From Lonepinella koalarum (GTDB lineage Bacteria > Pseudomonadota > Gammaproteobacteria > Enterobacterales > Pasteurellaceae): DNA of 64,000 nucleotides. Where the stretch lies: NCBI RefSeq assembly GCF_042926695.1, contig NZ_CP170642.1, forward strand, positions 2,356,001 to 2,420,000, given 5' to 3'. Position numbers and translations under genes: made by a program. Below, piece after piece: positions 52,720 to 60,943 of this stretch. A model generated the notes under the pieces. It ran no database searches. It saw only the letters and a program-made list of their open reading frames with translations, and was not told the DNA's origin. The first letter of the stretch is position 1, and every line of letters begins with the position of its first letter.

Positions 52720-53205
52720 ATGATGAAATCCTTTGCCTTATTAGTCGGAAAAGCGATTGAAGCGATAGTTGTGGTGATCCTTGCCGCGATGTCTATTCTC
52801 GTTTTTCTGAACGTTGTCTTAAGATACGGCTTTAATAGCAGTATCAATATTACCGAAGAAGTCTCTCGTTATATGTTTGTGTGGTTAGCTTTCTTGGGGG
52901 CAATTCTTGCTTTTAATGAAAATCAACACGTTAAAGTCACGATCTTAACCAATAAGTTATCAGAAAAAGGACGTAACCTGTTAGGTATTTTGACTGATGC
53001 AGTAATGCTGTTTTGTTGTTATTTAATCGTAGATGGTGGTTGGATTCAATTTCAATTAAATTTATCAAATTTAGCCCCAATTTCAGGTTTACCACAAGGC
53101 ATTACTTATCTTGCGGCAGTGATTGCAGGAGCGTTAATCGGGGTATTAATTGTGGCTCGTTTAGTTACCCAAATTGGCATGTTAATTAAAGGAGAAACCA
53201 AATGA
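52720..53205 (+). CDS. yiaM: TRAP transporter small membrane subunit (DctQ type)
   Basis: A 161-residue membrane protein with four predicted helices: IVVVILAAMSILVFLNVVLR, YMFVWLAFLGAILAF, AVMLFCCYLIVDG and ITYLAAVIAGALIGVLIVARL. The motif ITEEVSRYMFVWLAFLGA is typical of DctQ subunits. With YiaN and a YiaO binding protein it forms a tripartite, ion-driven importer. It overlaps yiaN by 4 bp and follows yiaL by 6 bp. Substrate by homology: 2,3-diketo-L-gulonate or L-xylulose. Confidence 0.94.
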   Translation: MMKSFALLVGKAIEAIVVVILAAMSILVFLNVVLRYGFNSSINITEEVSRYMFVWLAFLGAILAFNENQHVKVTILTNKLSEKGRNLLGILTDAVMLFCCYLIVDGGWIQFQLNLSNLAPISGLPQGITYLAAVIAGALIGVLIVARLVTQIGMLIKGETK

Positions 53206-54479
53206 CCGTTGTAATTTTCCTTTCTGCCTTATTAGGTGCGATCCTGCTCGGTGTGCCGGTTGCCTTTTCTTTATTGGTTTGTGGCATTGCGTTAATGGTG
53301 CATTTAGATTTATTTGATGCTCAAATCTTAGCCCAACAAATCGTGAGCGGTGCCGACAGTTTCTCGTTAATGGCAATTCCATTCTTTATTCTGGCTGGCG
53401 AAATCATGAATGAAGGGGGATTATCCAAACGTATTATTGATTTACCGATGAAACTGGTGGGACACAAACGTGGCGGTTTAGGCTTTGTAGCCATTATCGC
53501 CGCCATGATTATGGCAAGTCTATCAGGTTCTGCGGTGGCAGATACCGCAGCAGTAGCAGCGATGTTATTGCCAATGATGAAAACCACAGGTTATCCAATG
53601 GATAAATCCGCTGGTTTGATTGGGACTGCGGGTATTATTGCGCCGATTATTCCACCAAGTATTCCCTTTATTGTGTTTGGCGTAGCCAGTGGTGTTTCCA
53701 TTACCAAATTATTCCTAGCGGGGATTTTCCCTGGTGTGATGATGGGGCTTGCTTTAGGCACGTTATGGTGGTGGCAAGCTAAACGTTTAAACTTAATGAC
53801 ATTTTCTAAAGCGACTAAAGAAGAACTTTGCATTTCCTTTAAAAATAGTATTTGGGCGTTATTGTTGCCAGTGATTATTATCGGTGGTTTCCGTTCAGGT
53901 ATTTTCACCCCAACCGAAGCGGGGGCAGTCGCGGCATTCTATGCTTTAGTGATTTCCTTATTCGTGTATCGTGAGCTAAAAATCAAAGATCTTTATCGCA
54001 TTATTTTAGCTGCAGGCAAAACCACCGCAGTGGTGATGTTCTTGGTAGCAGCCGCCAATGTAACAGGTTGGTTAATCACGGTGGCTGAATTACCACAAAT
54101 GATGACCGAATTACTTGAGCCATTAATTGATAGCCCAACATTGTTGTTAATCGTGATTATGTTTGCGGTATTTATTATCGGCATGGTGATGGATTTAACC
54201 CCAACGGTGTTAATTTTAACCCCGGTGTTGATGCCGTTAGTGGAAGAAGCGGGTATTGATCCCGTGTATTTCGGTGTGTTATTTATCTTAAATACCTCTA
54301 TCGGTTTGATTACACCGCCAGTAGGTAACGTGTTAAACGTCATCACGGGGGTGTCAAAACTGCCGTTTGACCGAGCAGCGAGAGGTATTATGCCTTATAT
54401 GCTAATGATGATTGTGGTTTTATTCTTGTTTATTTTCTTCCCTTCACTGATTTTAGTGCCATTGGGTTGGATGCTGTAA
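53202..54479 (+). CDS. yiaN: TRAP transporter large membrane subunit (DctM type)
   Basis: A 425-residue inner-membrane protein with about 12 helices, matching YiaN/DctM length. Recognisable segments are LLGVPVAFSLLVCGIALM, SLMAIPFFILAGEIM, SLSGSAVADTAAVAAMLLPMM, PIIPPSIPFIVFGVASGVSI and GLITPPVGNVLNVITGV. It is the ion-coupled transport channel. AAAGGAGAAACC precedes the ATG inside the end of yiaM. Confidence 0.96.
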   Translation: MTVVIFLSALLGAILLGVPVAFSLLVCGIALMVHLDLFDAQILAQQIVSGADSFSLMAIPFFILAGEIMNEGGLSKRIIDLPMKLVGHKRGGLGFVAIIAAMIMASLSGSAVADTAAVAAMLLPMMKTTGYPMDKSAGLIGTAGIIAPIIPPSIPFIVFGVASGVSITKLFLAGIFPGVMMGLALGTLWWWQAKRLNLMTFSKATKEELCISFKNSIWALLLPVIIIGGFRSGIFTPTEAGAVAAFYALVISLFVYRELKIKDLYRIILAAGKTTAVVMFLVAAANVTGWLITVAELPQMMTELLEPLIDSPTLLLIVIMFAVFIIGMVMDLTPTVLILTPVLMPLVEEAGIDPVYFGVLFILNTSIGLITPPVGNVLNVITGVSKLPFDRAARGIMPYMLMMIVVLFLFIFFPSLILVPLGWML

Positions 54480-54519
54480 AAACAATTCATTTTACTTAAC
54501 TCTCAAATGGAGAAATCTT

Positions 54520-55509
54520 ATGAAATTTTTTAATTTAAAAACTTTAACTGCATTTGTCGCTGCTGCGACTATGTTTGCAGCAACTAACGCTAGTGCTGAT
54601 GTTAAATTACGTTTCGGTTATGAAGCACCGCGTAGCGATAGCCAACATATTGCCGCGAAAAAATTTGATGAATTATTGAAAGAAAAAACGAATGGGGAGA
54701 TTAAATTAACATTATTTCCTGACAGTACCTTAGGCAATTCACAAACCATGATCGCGGGTGTGCGTGGCGGTACAATCGACATTGAAATGTCAGGTTCACC
54801 AAACTTTACCGGCTTAGTACAAAGATTAAATGTGATTGATATTCCTTTTATTTTCAAAGATCGTGAACATGCATTCAAAGTCTTAGACGGCGAAATTGGT
54901 CAAGGTTTATTAACCGATCTTGAAGCACAAGGCTTAAAAGGGTTAGCATATTGGGATGTAGGTTTCCGTGCCTTTTCTAATTCAAAACATACGGTGACTA
55001 AACCTGAAGATATTAAAGGGTTAAAAGTACGCACTAACCAAAACCCTATGTATATTGAAGCCTTTACCCTATTAGGTGGCAACCCTGTACCAATGCCGTT
55101 AGCCGAACTTTATACCGCCTTAGAAACCCGTGCGGTGGATGCACAAGAACACCCAATCGGGATTTTCTGGTCAAATAAACTGTACGAAGTACAAAAATTC
55201 TTGAGCTTAACCAACCATGGTTATACTCCGTTAATCGTGGTAATGAACAAAGCAAAATTTGATGCATTAGCACCAGAATTGCAAACCGCTTTAGTAGAAG
55301 CTGCTAAAGAAGCTGGTCAATTCCAACGTGATTTGAATATTAAAAACGATTCTGAAATCATTGAGAATTTACGTAAGGCAGGCGTTGAAGTGACAGAAAC
55401 CATTGATCAAGCACCATTTAAAGCGGTGATTGAAGAGAAAGTACGTCAATCTTTCATTGACAAAAATGGTGATGAGTTGATTAAAGCGATTGATGCATTG
55501 GCTCAGTAA
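54520..55509 (+). CDS. yiaO: TRAP transporter substrate-binding protein (DctP type), copy 1
   Basis: A 329-residue exported protein. Signal peptide MKFFNLKTLTAFVAAATMFA is cleaved after NASA. The mature part begins DVKLRFGYEAPRSDSQHIAA. The DctP signature with the carboxylate-binding Arg is in KGLKVRTNQNPMYIEAF, followed by GGNPVPMPLAELYTALETRA and VDAQEHP. It captures the sugar acid in the periplasm for YiaMN. A second, very similar copy follows after a terminator-like stem. Confidence 0.95.
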   Translation: MKFFNLKTLTAFVAAATMFAATNASADVKLRFGYEAPRSDSQHIAAKKFDELLKEKTNGEIKLTLFPDSTLGNSQTMIAGVRGGTIDIEMSGSPNFTGLVQRLNVIDIPFIFKDREHAFKVLDGEIGQGLLTDLEAQGLKGLAYWDVGFRAFSNSKHTVTKPEDIKGLKVRTNQNPMYIEAFTLLGGNPVPMPLAELYTALETRAVDAQEHPIGIFWSNKLYEVQKFLSLTNHGYTPLIVVMNKAKFDALAPELQTALVEAAKEAGQFQRDLNIKNDSEIIENLRKAGVEVTETIDQAPFKAVIEEKVRQSFIDKNGDELIKAIDALAQ

Positions 55510-55519
55510 TAACCAAACA

Positions 55520-55560
55520 AAAGTGCGGTAAAAAAATCATAATTTTTTGTACCGCACTTT
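55520..55560 (+). terminator. Stem between the two yiaO copies, made of uptake signals
   Basis: AAAGTGCGGTA (55520-55530) pairs perfectly with TACCGCACTTT (55550-55560); the A-rich and T-rich inner flanks extend the stem. It may reduce read-through into the second copy. Confidence 0.7.
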
Positions 55561-55598
55561 GCTGAATAATTCTAACTTGCGGTTAAACGGAGAATGTT

Positions 55599-56588
55599 AT
55601 GAAACCATTTAATTTAAAAACCTTAACGGCTTTTGTCGCTGCAGTAACGATGTTTACAGCGAGTTACGCTGTTGCCGAAACCAGTTTACGTTTTGGCTAC
55701 GAAGCTCCACGCAGCGATAGTCAACATATTGCGGCGAAGAAATTTGAAGAGTTGCTAAAAGAAAAAACTAAAGGGGAAATTAAATTAAAACTATTTCCTG
55801 ATAGTACCTTAGGTAATGCGCAAGCTATGATTGCCGGTGTGCGTGGTGGCACGATTGACATTGAAATGTCCAGTTCATCTAATTTTACAGGCTTAGAGCC
55901 AAAGATCAATGTGATTGATATTCCGTTTATTTTTAAAGATCGTTCACACGTTGTTAAAGTTTTAGATGGCGAAATCGGGCAAGATTTATTAAAATCCCTT
56001 GAAACACAAGGCTTAAAAGGCTTAGCCTTTTGGGACGTGGGTTTTCGCGCCTTTTCTAATTCAAAACATACGGTAACGAAACCTGAAGATATTAAAGGCT
56101 TGAAAGTACGTACTAACCAAAATCCAATGTATATTGAAACCTTTAGCTTGTTAGGCGGTAATCCCGTACCAATGCCATTAGCGGAACTTTATACCGCATT
56201 AGAAACCCGTGCCGTTGATGCGCAAGAACATCCTGTCGGAATTTTCTGGTCTTCAAAGTTATTTGAAGTACAAAAATATTTAAGTTTAACTAACCATGGT
56301 TATACCCCGTTAATTGTGGTGATGAACAAAGCCAAATTTGATTCGCTTTCACCTGAATTACAAGCTGATTTGTTGGCAGCTGCGAAAGAAGCAGGGCAAT
56401 TTCAACGTGATCTTAATGTGAAAAACGAAAAAGAAATCGTAGAAAATTTACGTAAAGCCGGGATTGAAGTAACCGAAACTATCGATCAGGCGCCATTCAA
56501 AGCCGTGATCGAAGAAAAAGTACGTAAATCCTTTATCGACAAAAATGGCGATGAATTGATTAAACAAATTGATGAATTAGCGAAATAA
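55599..56588 (+). CDS. TRAP transporter substrate-binding protein (DctP type), tandem copy 2
   Basis: Also 329 residues, aligning with copy 1 from end to end without gaps; the large majority of residues are identical. The signal peptide MKPFNLKTLTAFVAAVTMFT is cleaved after AVA. The ligand segment KGLKVRTNQNPMYIETFSLL and GGNPVPMPLAELYTALETRA are kept. Differences concentrate in the N-terminal lobe (EPKINVIDIPFIFKDRSHVV) and near the C-terminus. Both copies look functional. A tandem duplication that allows a second ligand or higher dosage is the simplest reading. yiaO is the family name; the copies are not distinguishable functionally. Confidence 0.93.
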   Translation: MKPFNLKTLTAFVAAVTMFTASYAVAETSLRFGYEAPRSDSQHIAAKKFEELLKEKTKGEIKLKLFPDSTLGNAQAMIAGVRGGTIDIEMSSSSNFTGLEPKINVIDIPFIFKDRSHVVKVLDGEIGQDLLKSLETQGLKGLAFWDVGFRAFSNSKHTVTKPEDIKGLKVRTNQNPMYIETFSLLGGNPVPMPLAELYTALETRAVDAQEHPVGIFWSSKLFEVQKYLSLTNHGYTPLIVVMNKAKFDSLSPELQADLLAAAKEAGQFQRDLNVKNEKEIVENLRKAGIEVTETIDQAPFKAVIEEKVRKSFIDKNGDELIKQIDELAK

Positions 56589-56661
56589 AAAAATTGCGTC
56601 AAAATGCGGTGGAAAAATGTGATTATTTTGCACCGCACTTTCATTCAAAAGGAATAGAACC

Positions 56662-58119
56662 ATGAATTACTATTTAGGCATAGACTGCGGCGGTACTTTT
56701 GTTAAAGCCGCCTTATTTGATCAGACGGGCAAACTGTATGGTATTCAGCGTGAAAACGTTTCGGTGATCAGCGAACAAGCAGGTTACGCTGAACGAGATA
56801 TGCAGCAATTATGGCAAGTCTGTGCCAAGGTAGTACGCCAAACCATTCAACAAAGCGGCGTACAATCGAGCCAGATTAAAGGTGTCGGTATTTCCGCACA
56901 GGGCAAAGGGGCATTTTTGTTAGATAAACAAAAGCAACCTTTGGGGCGTGCTATTCTTTCCTCTGATCAGCGTTCTCTTGATATTGTGAAACAATGGCAA
57001 GCGGACGGCATTCCACAAAAACTCTATCCAATCACTCGCCAAACCTTATGGACAGGACACCCCGTGTCGATTTTACGCTGGGTGAAAGAACATCAACCTG
57101 AACGTTATGCCAATATCGGAGCAGTATTAATGTCCCATGACTATTTGCGATTCTGCTTAACGGGCGAACTACACTGCGAAGAATCCAATATTTCTGAATC
57201 TAATTTGTATAATATGCAGGCGGGAGAATATGATATTGAACTGGCAAAATTACTGGGAATTGAAGAAATCTTCGCACAATTACCACCGATTATTAAATCT
57301 AATGAAATTGCAGGTTATATTACTCAACAAGCCGCTGAACTGTCAGGTTTAGCCGTAGGGACGCCTGTGGTTGGGGGATTATTTGATGTGGTTTCCACCG
57401 CACTTTGTGCCAAATTAGATGATGAAACGAAACTTAATGCAGTGTTAGGTACTTGGTCAGTGGTCAGTGGTATTACCGCTGAAATTGATGATCAACAAAC
57501 AATTCCTTTCGTGTATGGACGTTATGCTACGCCGAACCAATTTATTGTACATGAAGCCAGTCCAACCTCATCAGGCAATTTGGAATGGTTTGTAAAACAG
57601 TTTGGTAATGTGGATTATGCGGAAATTAATCAAGGCATCAGCCAATTACCGCCTGCTACTAGCTCGGTGTTATTCGTGCCGTTTCTTTATGGTTCAAATG
57701 CAGGTTTAGGTATGCAAGCTGGTTTTTATGGTATGCAAGCACATCATACTCAAATGCACTTATTGCAAGCAGTGTATGAAGGGGTGTTGTTTAGCCTGAT
57801 GTATCATTTAGAACGTATGTTGCAACGTTTTCCACAAGCCGATGTATTAAGAGTGACAGGTGGACCGACAAAATCGGCAGTATGGATGCAAATGTTAGCG
57901 GATCTCACGGGTATGCGATTAGAAGTGCCAAATGTGGAAGAAACAGGTTGTTTAGGGGCAGCATTAATGGCAATGCAAGCCGATGGATTGACTGAACAGC
58001 CCGCGGTATTACAAGCAGACATGCAAGTGTATCAACCTAATCCGCAATATTATGCCGCTTATCAGCAAAAATATCAGCGTTATCAGCAGTTTGTTAGTGC
58101 ACTAAAAACGTTGCTGTAA
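56662..58119 (+). CDS. lyx: L-xylulokinase (FGGY family)
   Basis: A 485-residue sugar kinase. The N-terminal phosphate loop YYLGIDCGGTFVKAALFDQ, SAQGKGAFLLD, and C-terminal VLRVTGGPTKSAVWMQMLAD with ETGCLGAALMAMQA are FGGY family marks. Lyx/YiaP phosphorylates L-xylulose (and in related operons 3-keto-L-gulonate) after uptake by the adjacent TRAP system. AAGGA precedes the ATG. It is the last gene of the operon before a strong terminator. The expected next genes (sgbH, sgbU, sgbE) do not follow. Confidence 0.92.
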   Translation: MNYYLGIDCGGTFVKAALFDQTGKLYGIQRENVSVISEQAGYAERDMQQLWQVCAKVVRQTIQQSGVQSSQIKGVGISAQGKGAFLLDKQKQPLGRAILSSDQRSLDIVKQWQADGIPQKLYPITRQTLWTGHPVSILRWVKEHQPERYANIGAVLMSHDYLRFCLTGELHCEESNISESNLYNMQAGEYDIELAKLLGIEEIFAQLPPIIKSNEIAGYITQQAAELSGLAVGTPVVGGLFDVVSTALCAKLDDETKLNAVLGTWSVVSGITAEIDDQQTIPFVYGRYATPNQFIVHEASPTSSGNLEWFVKQFGNVDYAEINQGISQLPPATSSVLFVPFLYGSNAGLGMQAGFYGMQAHHTQMHLLQAVYEGVLFSLMYHLERMLQRFPQADVLRVTGGPTKSAVWMQMLADLTGMRLEVPNVEETGCLGAALMAMQADGLTEQPAVLQADMQVYQPNPQYYAAYQQKYQRYQQFVSALKTLL

Positions 58120-58134
58120 ATAAAAACGCTTGTT

Positions 58135-58184
58135 AAATTCACCGCACTTTAGATGAGATTCCAAAAGTGCGGTGAATTTTTTTA
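58135..58184 (+). terminator. Terminator after lyx with inverted uptake signals
   Basis: A 16-bp perfect stem: AAATTCACCGCACTTT (58135-58150) and AAAGTGCGGTGAATTT (58164-58179), followed by a T-run. It ends the yia operon. Confidence 0.88.
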
Positions 58185-58268
58185 TATTTTTTGTGGCAAA
58201 ATTTCTATTTACATTCAAATAATTTACTATATAATTTCGATTCGAAACTTATTCCGATAAATCATCTA

Positions 58269-59039
58269 ATGAAACGAAACTTAAGTCAACGTAATACCCA
58301 ACAACGTCGTCAGCATATTATGCAACTGCTGCAACAACAGGGCGAAGTCAGTGTTGAGCAGTTAGTACAATGCTTTGAAACCTCCGAAGTGACCATTCGT
58401 AAAGATCTCACTGCTTTAGAAAGTAACGGTTTTTTACTTCGTCGTTATGGCGGCGCAATTTTGATGCCGAAAGATATTTTGGATCAAGATGAATTGCTTT
58501 CACAACAAAAGTTAGCCATTGCTAAAATGGCAGCGGAACGGATTCGCGAGCATAATCGAATTATTGTAGATAGTGGCAGTACCACGGCAGCGTTAATTAA
58601 ACAGTTGGATGGTAAACAAGGTTTAGTGGTGATGACCAATTCCTTGTCGGTGGCAACAGAATTACGTTCCTTAGAAAATGAACCGACGTTGTTAATGACA
58701 GGGGGGACTTGGGATACCCATTCGGAATCTTTTCAAGGTAAAGTGGCAGAACAAGTGTTACGTTCCTATGATTTCGATCAACTTTTTATCGGGGCGGACG
58801 GTATTGATTTAGAGCGTGGCACAACCACCTTTAATGAATTAATCGGGTTAAGTCAGGTGATGGCAGAAGTGAGCCGTGAAGTGATTGTGATGGTGGAAAG
58901 CCAAAAAATTGGCAGACGGATGCCAAATTTAGAACTCACTTGGGATCAAATAGATGTGTTGATAACCGATAACCAAATATCAGCACAGGATAAACAATTT
59001 ATCGAGAATTTAGGCGTACAAGTGCTTGTCGCAGAATAA
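58269..59039 (+). CDS. DeoR-family transcriptional regulator upstream of glmS
   Basis: Started at the ATG at 58269 it has 256 residues (MKRNLSQRNTQQRRQHIMQL). The frame extends upstream to 58191 through a non-homologous leader. The helix-turn-helix EVSVEQLVQCFETSEVTIRK is followed by DLTALESNGFLLRRYGGAIL, the DeoR signature. The sensor domain contains IIVDSGSTTAALIKQLDGKQ and LLMTGGTWDTHSESFQG. It precedes glmS by 25 bp, so it probably controls amino-sugar genes in response to a sugar phosphate. No strong ribosome site is visible at the chosen start. Confidence 0.85.
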   Translation: MKRNLSQRNTQQRRQHIMQLLQQQGEVSVEQLVQCFETSEVTIRKDLTALESNGFLLRRYGGAILMPKDILDQDELLSQQKLAIAKMAAERIREHNRIIVDSGSTTAALIKQLDGKQGLVVMTNSLSVATELRSLENEPTLLMTGGTWDTHSESFQGKVAEQVLRSYDFDQLFIGADGIDLERGTTTFNELIGLSQVMAEVSREVIVMVESQKIGRRMPNLELTWDQIDVLITDNQISAQDKQFIENLGVQVLVAE

Positions 59040-59064
59040 AAATTTAATTTATAAGGAAAAAACT

Positions 59065-60897
59065 ATGTGTGGAATTGTTGGTGCAGTAGCACAACGTGAT
59101 GTGGTAGAAATCTTAATTGATGGTTTACACCGCTTAGAATATCGTGGTTATGATTCAGCAGGTGTCGCGGTATTAGGTGAAGACAAAACAATGCAGATTG
59201 TTCGCCGTGTTGGCAAAGTAAAATCCCTTGAACAAGCAGTAAATGCCAAACCATTATTAGGCGGGACAGGTATTGCGCATACACGTTGGGCAACCCATGG
59301 AGAACCGTCAGAAATCAATGCTCACCCACACCGTTCAGGGCATATCGCGGTGGTGCATAATGGCATTATTGAAAATTACCAAGAATTAAAAGAACAGTTA
59401 CAAACGCGTGGCTATATGTTCCAATCACAAACCGATACAGAGGTGATTGCACATTTAGTGGAATGGGAATTGCGCAGTGCAAAAACCTTATTAGAAGCAG
59501 TACAAAAAGCCGTTGTGCAGTTGCGTGGTGCTTATGGTACGGTAGTGATGAATGAACAAGATCCAGAACGTTTAATTGTGGCGCGTTCAGGTTCACCATT
59601 GGTTATTGGTTACGGTGTGGGTGAAAATTTCTTAGCCTCCGATCCGTTAGCATTATTAAGCGTTACCCGTCGTTTTACCTATTTAGAAGAGGGCGATGTC
59701 GCTGAAATTACACGCCGTACAGTGTCAATTTTTAATCGTGTGGGCGAACCTGTAGAACGTGAAATCCATGAGGGTAATTTTGAAGCTGATGCCGCAGATA
59801 AAGGGCAGTATCGTCACTACATGCAAAAAGAAATTTTTGAACAACCGGTGGCGATTATTAACACCTTAGACGGTCGTATCAAAGACGGTAAAGTGGATAT
59901 TCAGTCTATCGCCCCAAATGCAGTAGAAATTTTATCTAACGTACAACATGTGCAAATTGTTGCTTGTGGGACTTCTTACAATGCAGGTATGGTAGCACGT
60001 TATTGGTTTGAATCCATTGCGGGGGTAAGTTGTGATGTAGAAATTGCGTCGGAATTTCGTTACCGCAAATTCGTCACTCGTCCGAATAGCTTATTAATTA
60101 CCTTATCGCAATCTGGTGAAACTGCAGATACTTTAGCAGCATTACGTTTAGCCAAAGAATCAGGTTATATGGCAGCCATGACGATTTGTAACGTGGCAAG
60201 CTCGTCTTTAGTGCGTGAATCGGATTTTGCTTTTATGACTAAAGCTGGCGTAGAAATTGGTGTTGCCTCTACCAAAGCGTTTACTACACAATTAACTTGT
60301 TTATTATTGTTGAACGTAGCACTTGGTCGTTTAAATGGTCATGTTAGTGAAGAGCAAGAACACCACATTGTACAGGCTTTACAACGTTTGCCTACTCAAA
60401 TTGAAAGCGCGTTGGTGTTTGATAAACAAATTGAAAAATTATCGGAAGATTTTGCCGATAAACATCATACCTTATTCTTAGGGCGTGGCGAATATTACCC
60501 GATTGCGATGGAATCTGCCTTGAAATTAAAAGAAATTTCTTATATTCATGCGGAAGCCTATGCAGCAGGTGAATTAAAGCATGGTCCACTTGCCTTAATT
60601 GATAGCGAAATGCCTGTGGTGGTGGTGGCACCAGAAAATGATTTATTGGAGAAAGTGAAATCTAATATCGAAGAAGTGCGCGCAAGGGGCGGTCAGCTTT
60701 ATGTATTTGCCGATAATGATGCCGGTTTTGAAAATGCAACAGGGTTTAAAACCATTGTATTGCCAAAAGTGGATGAAGTTACCGCGCCGATTTTCTACAC
60801 TGTACCGTTGCAATTATTGTCTTATCATATTGCCATTATTAAAGGTACCGATGTGGATCAACCACGTAATTTAGCCAAAGCCGTAACAGTGGAATAA
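59065..60897 (+). CDS. glmS: Glucosamine--fructose-6-phosphate aminotransferase (isomerizing)
   Basis: A 610-residue enzyme when started at the ATG at 59065 (AAGGAAAA upstream), so that removal of Met exposes the catalytic Cys1 of MCGIVGAVAQRD. The glutaminase half has YRGYDSAGVAV and THGEPSEINAHPH. The isomerase half has two SIS domains with CGTSYNAGMVARYWFE, LSQSGETADTLAALRLAKE and the C-terminal DQPRNLAKAVTVE. It makes glucosamine 6-phosphate for peptidoglycan and LPS. A strong terminator follows at once. Confidence 0.97.
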   Translation: MCGIVGAVAQRDVVEILIDGLHRLEYRGYDSAGVAVLGEDKTMQIVRRVGKVKSLEQAVNAKPLLGGTGIAHTRWATHGEPSEINAHPHRSGHIAVVHNGIIENYQELKEQLQTRGYMFQSQTDTEVIAHLVEWELRSAKTLLEAVQKAVVQLRGAYGTVVMNEQDPERLIVARSGSPLVIGYGVGENFLASDPLALLSVTRRFTYLEEGDVAEITRRTVSIFNRVGEPVEREIHEGNFEADAADKGQYRHYMQKEIFEQPVAIINTLDGRIKDGKVDIQSIAPNAVEILSNVQHVQIVACGTSYNAGMVARYWFESIAGVSCDVEIASEFRYRKFVTRPNSLLITLSQSGETADTLAALRLAKESGYMAAMTICNVASSSLVRESDFAFMTKAGVEIGVASTKAFTTQLTCLLLLNVALGRLNGHVSEEQEHHIVQALQRLPTQIESALVFDKQIEKLSEDFADKHHTLFLGRGEYYPIAMESALKLKEISYIHAEAYAAGELKHGPLALIDSEMPVVVVAPENDLLEKVKSNIEEVRARGGQLYVFADNDAGFENATGFKTIVLPKVDEVTAPIFYTVPLQLLSYHIAIIKGTDVDQPRNLAKAVTVE

Positions 60898-60912
60898 CAT
60901 CGTTGAGAAAGT

Positions 60913-60943
60913 AATTAGGTGCATGAAATGCACCTAATTTTTT
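60913..60943. terminator. Intrinsic terminator between glmS and ppx
   Basis: AATTAGGTGCAT (60913-60924) and ATGCACCTAATT (60928-60939) form a 12-bp perfect stem with a 3-base loop, followed by TTTTTC. It ends glmS; the converging ppx stop is at 60944. Confidence 0.93.

Noticed and set aside
53993..54346. Reverse-strand open frame of 117 codons opposite yiaN
   Set aside because: It is antisense to a well supported membrane gene, rich in Ile/Thr/Asn from complemented codons, and has no ribosome site.
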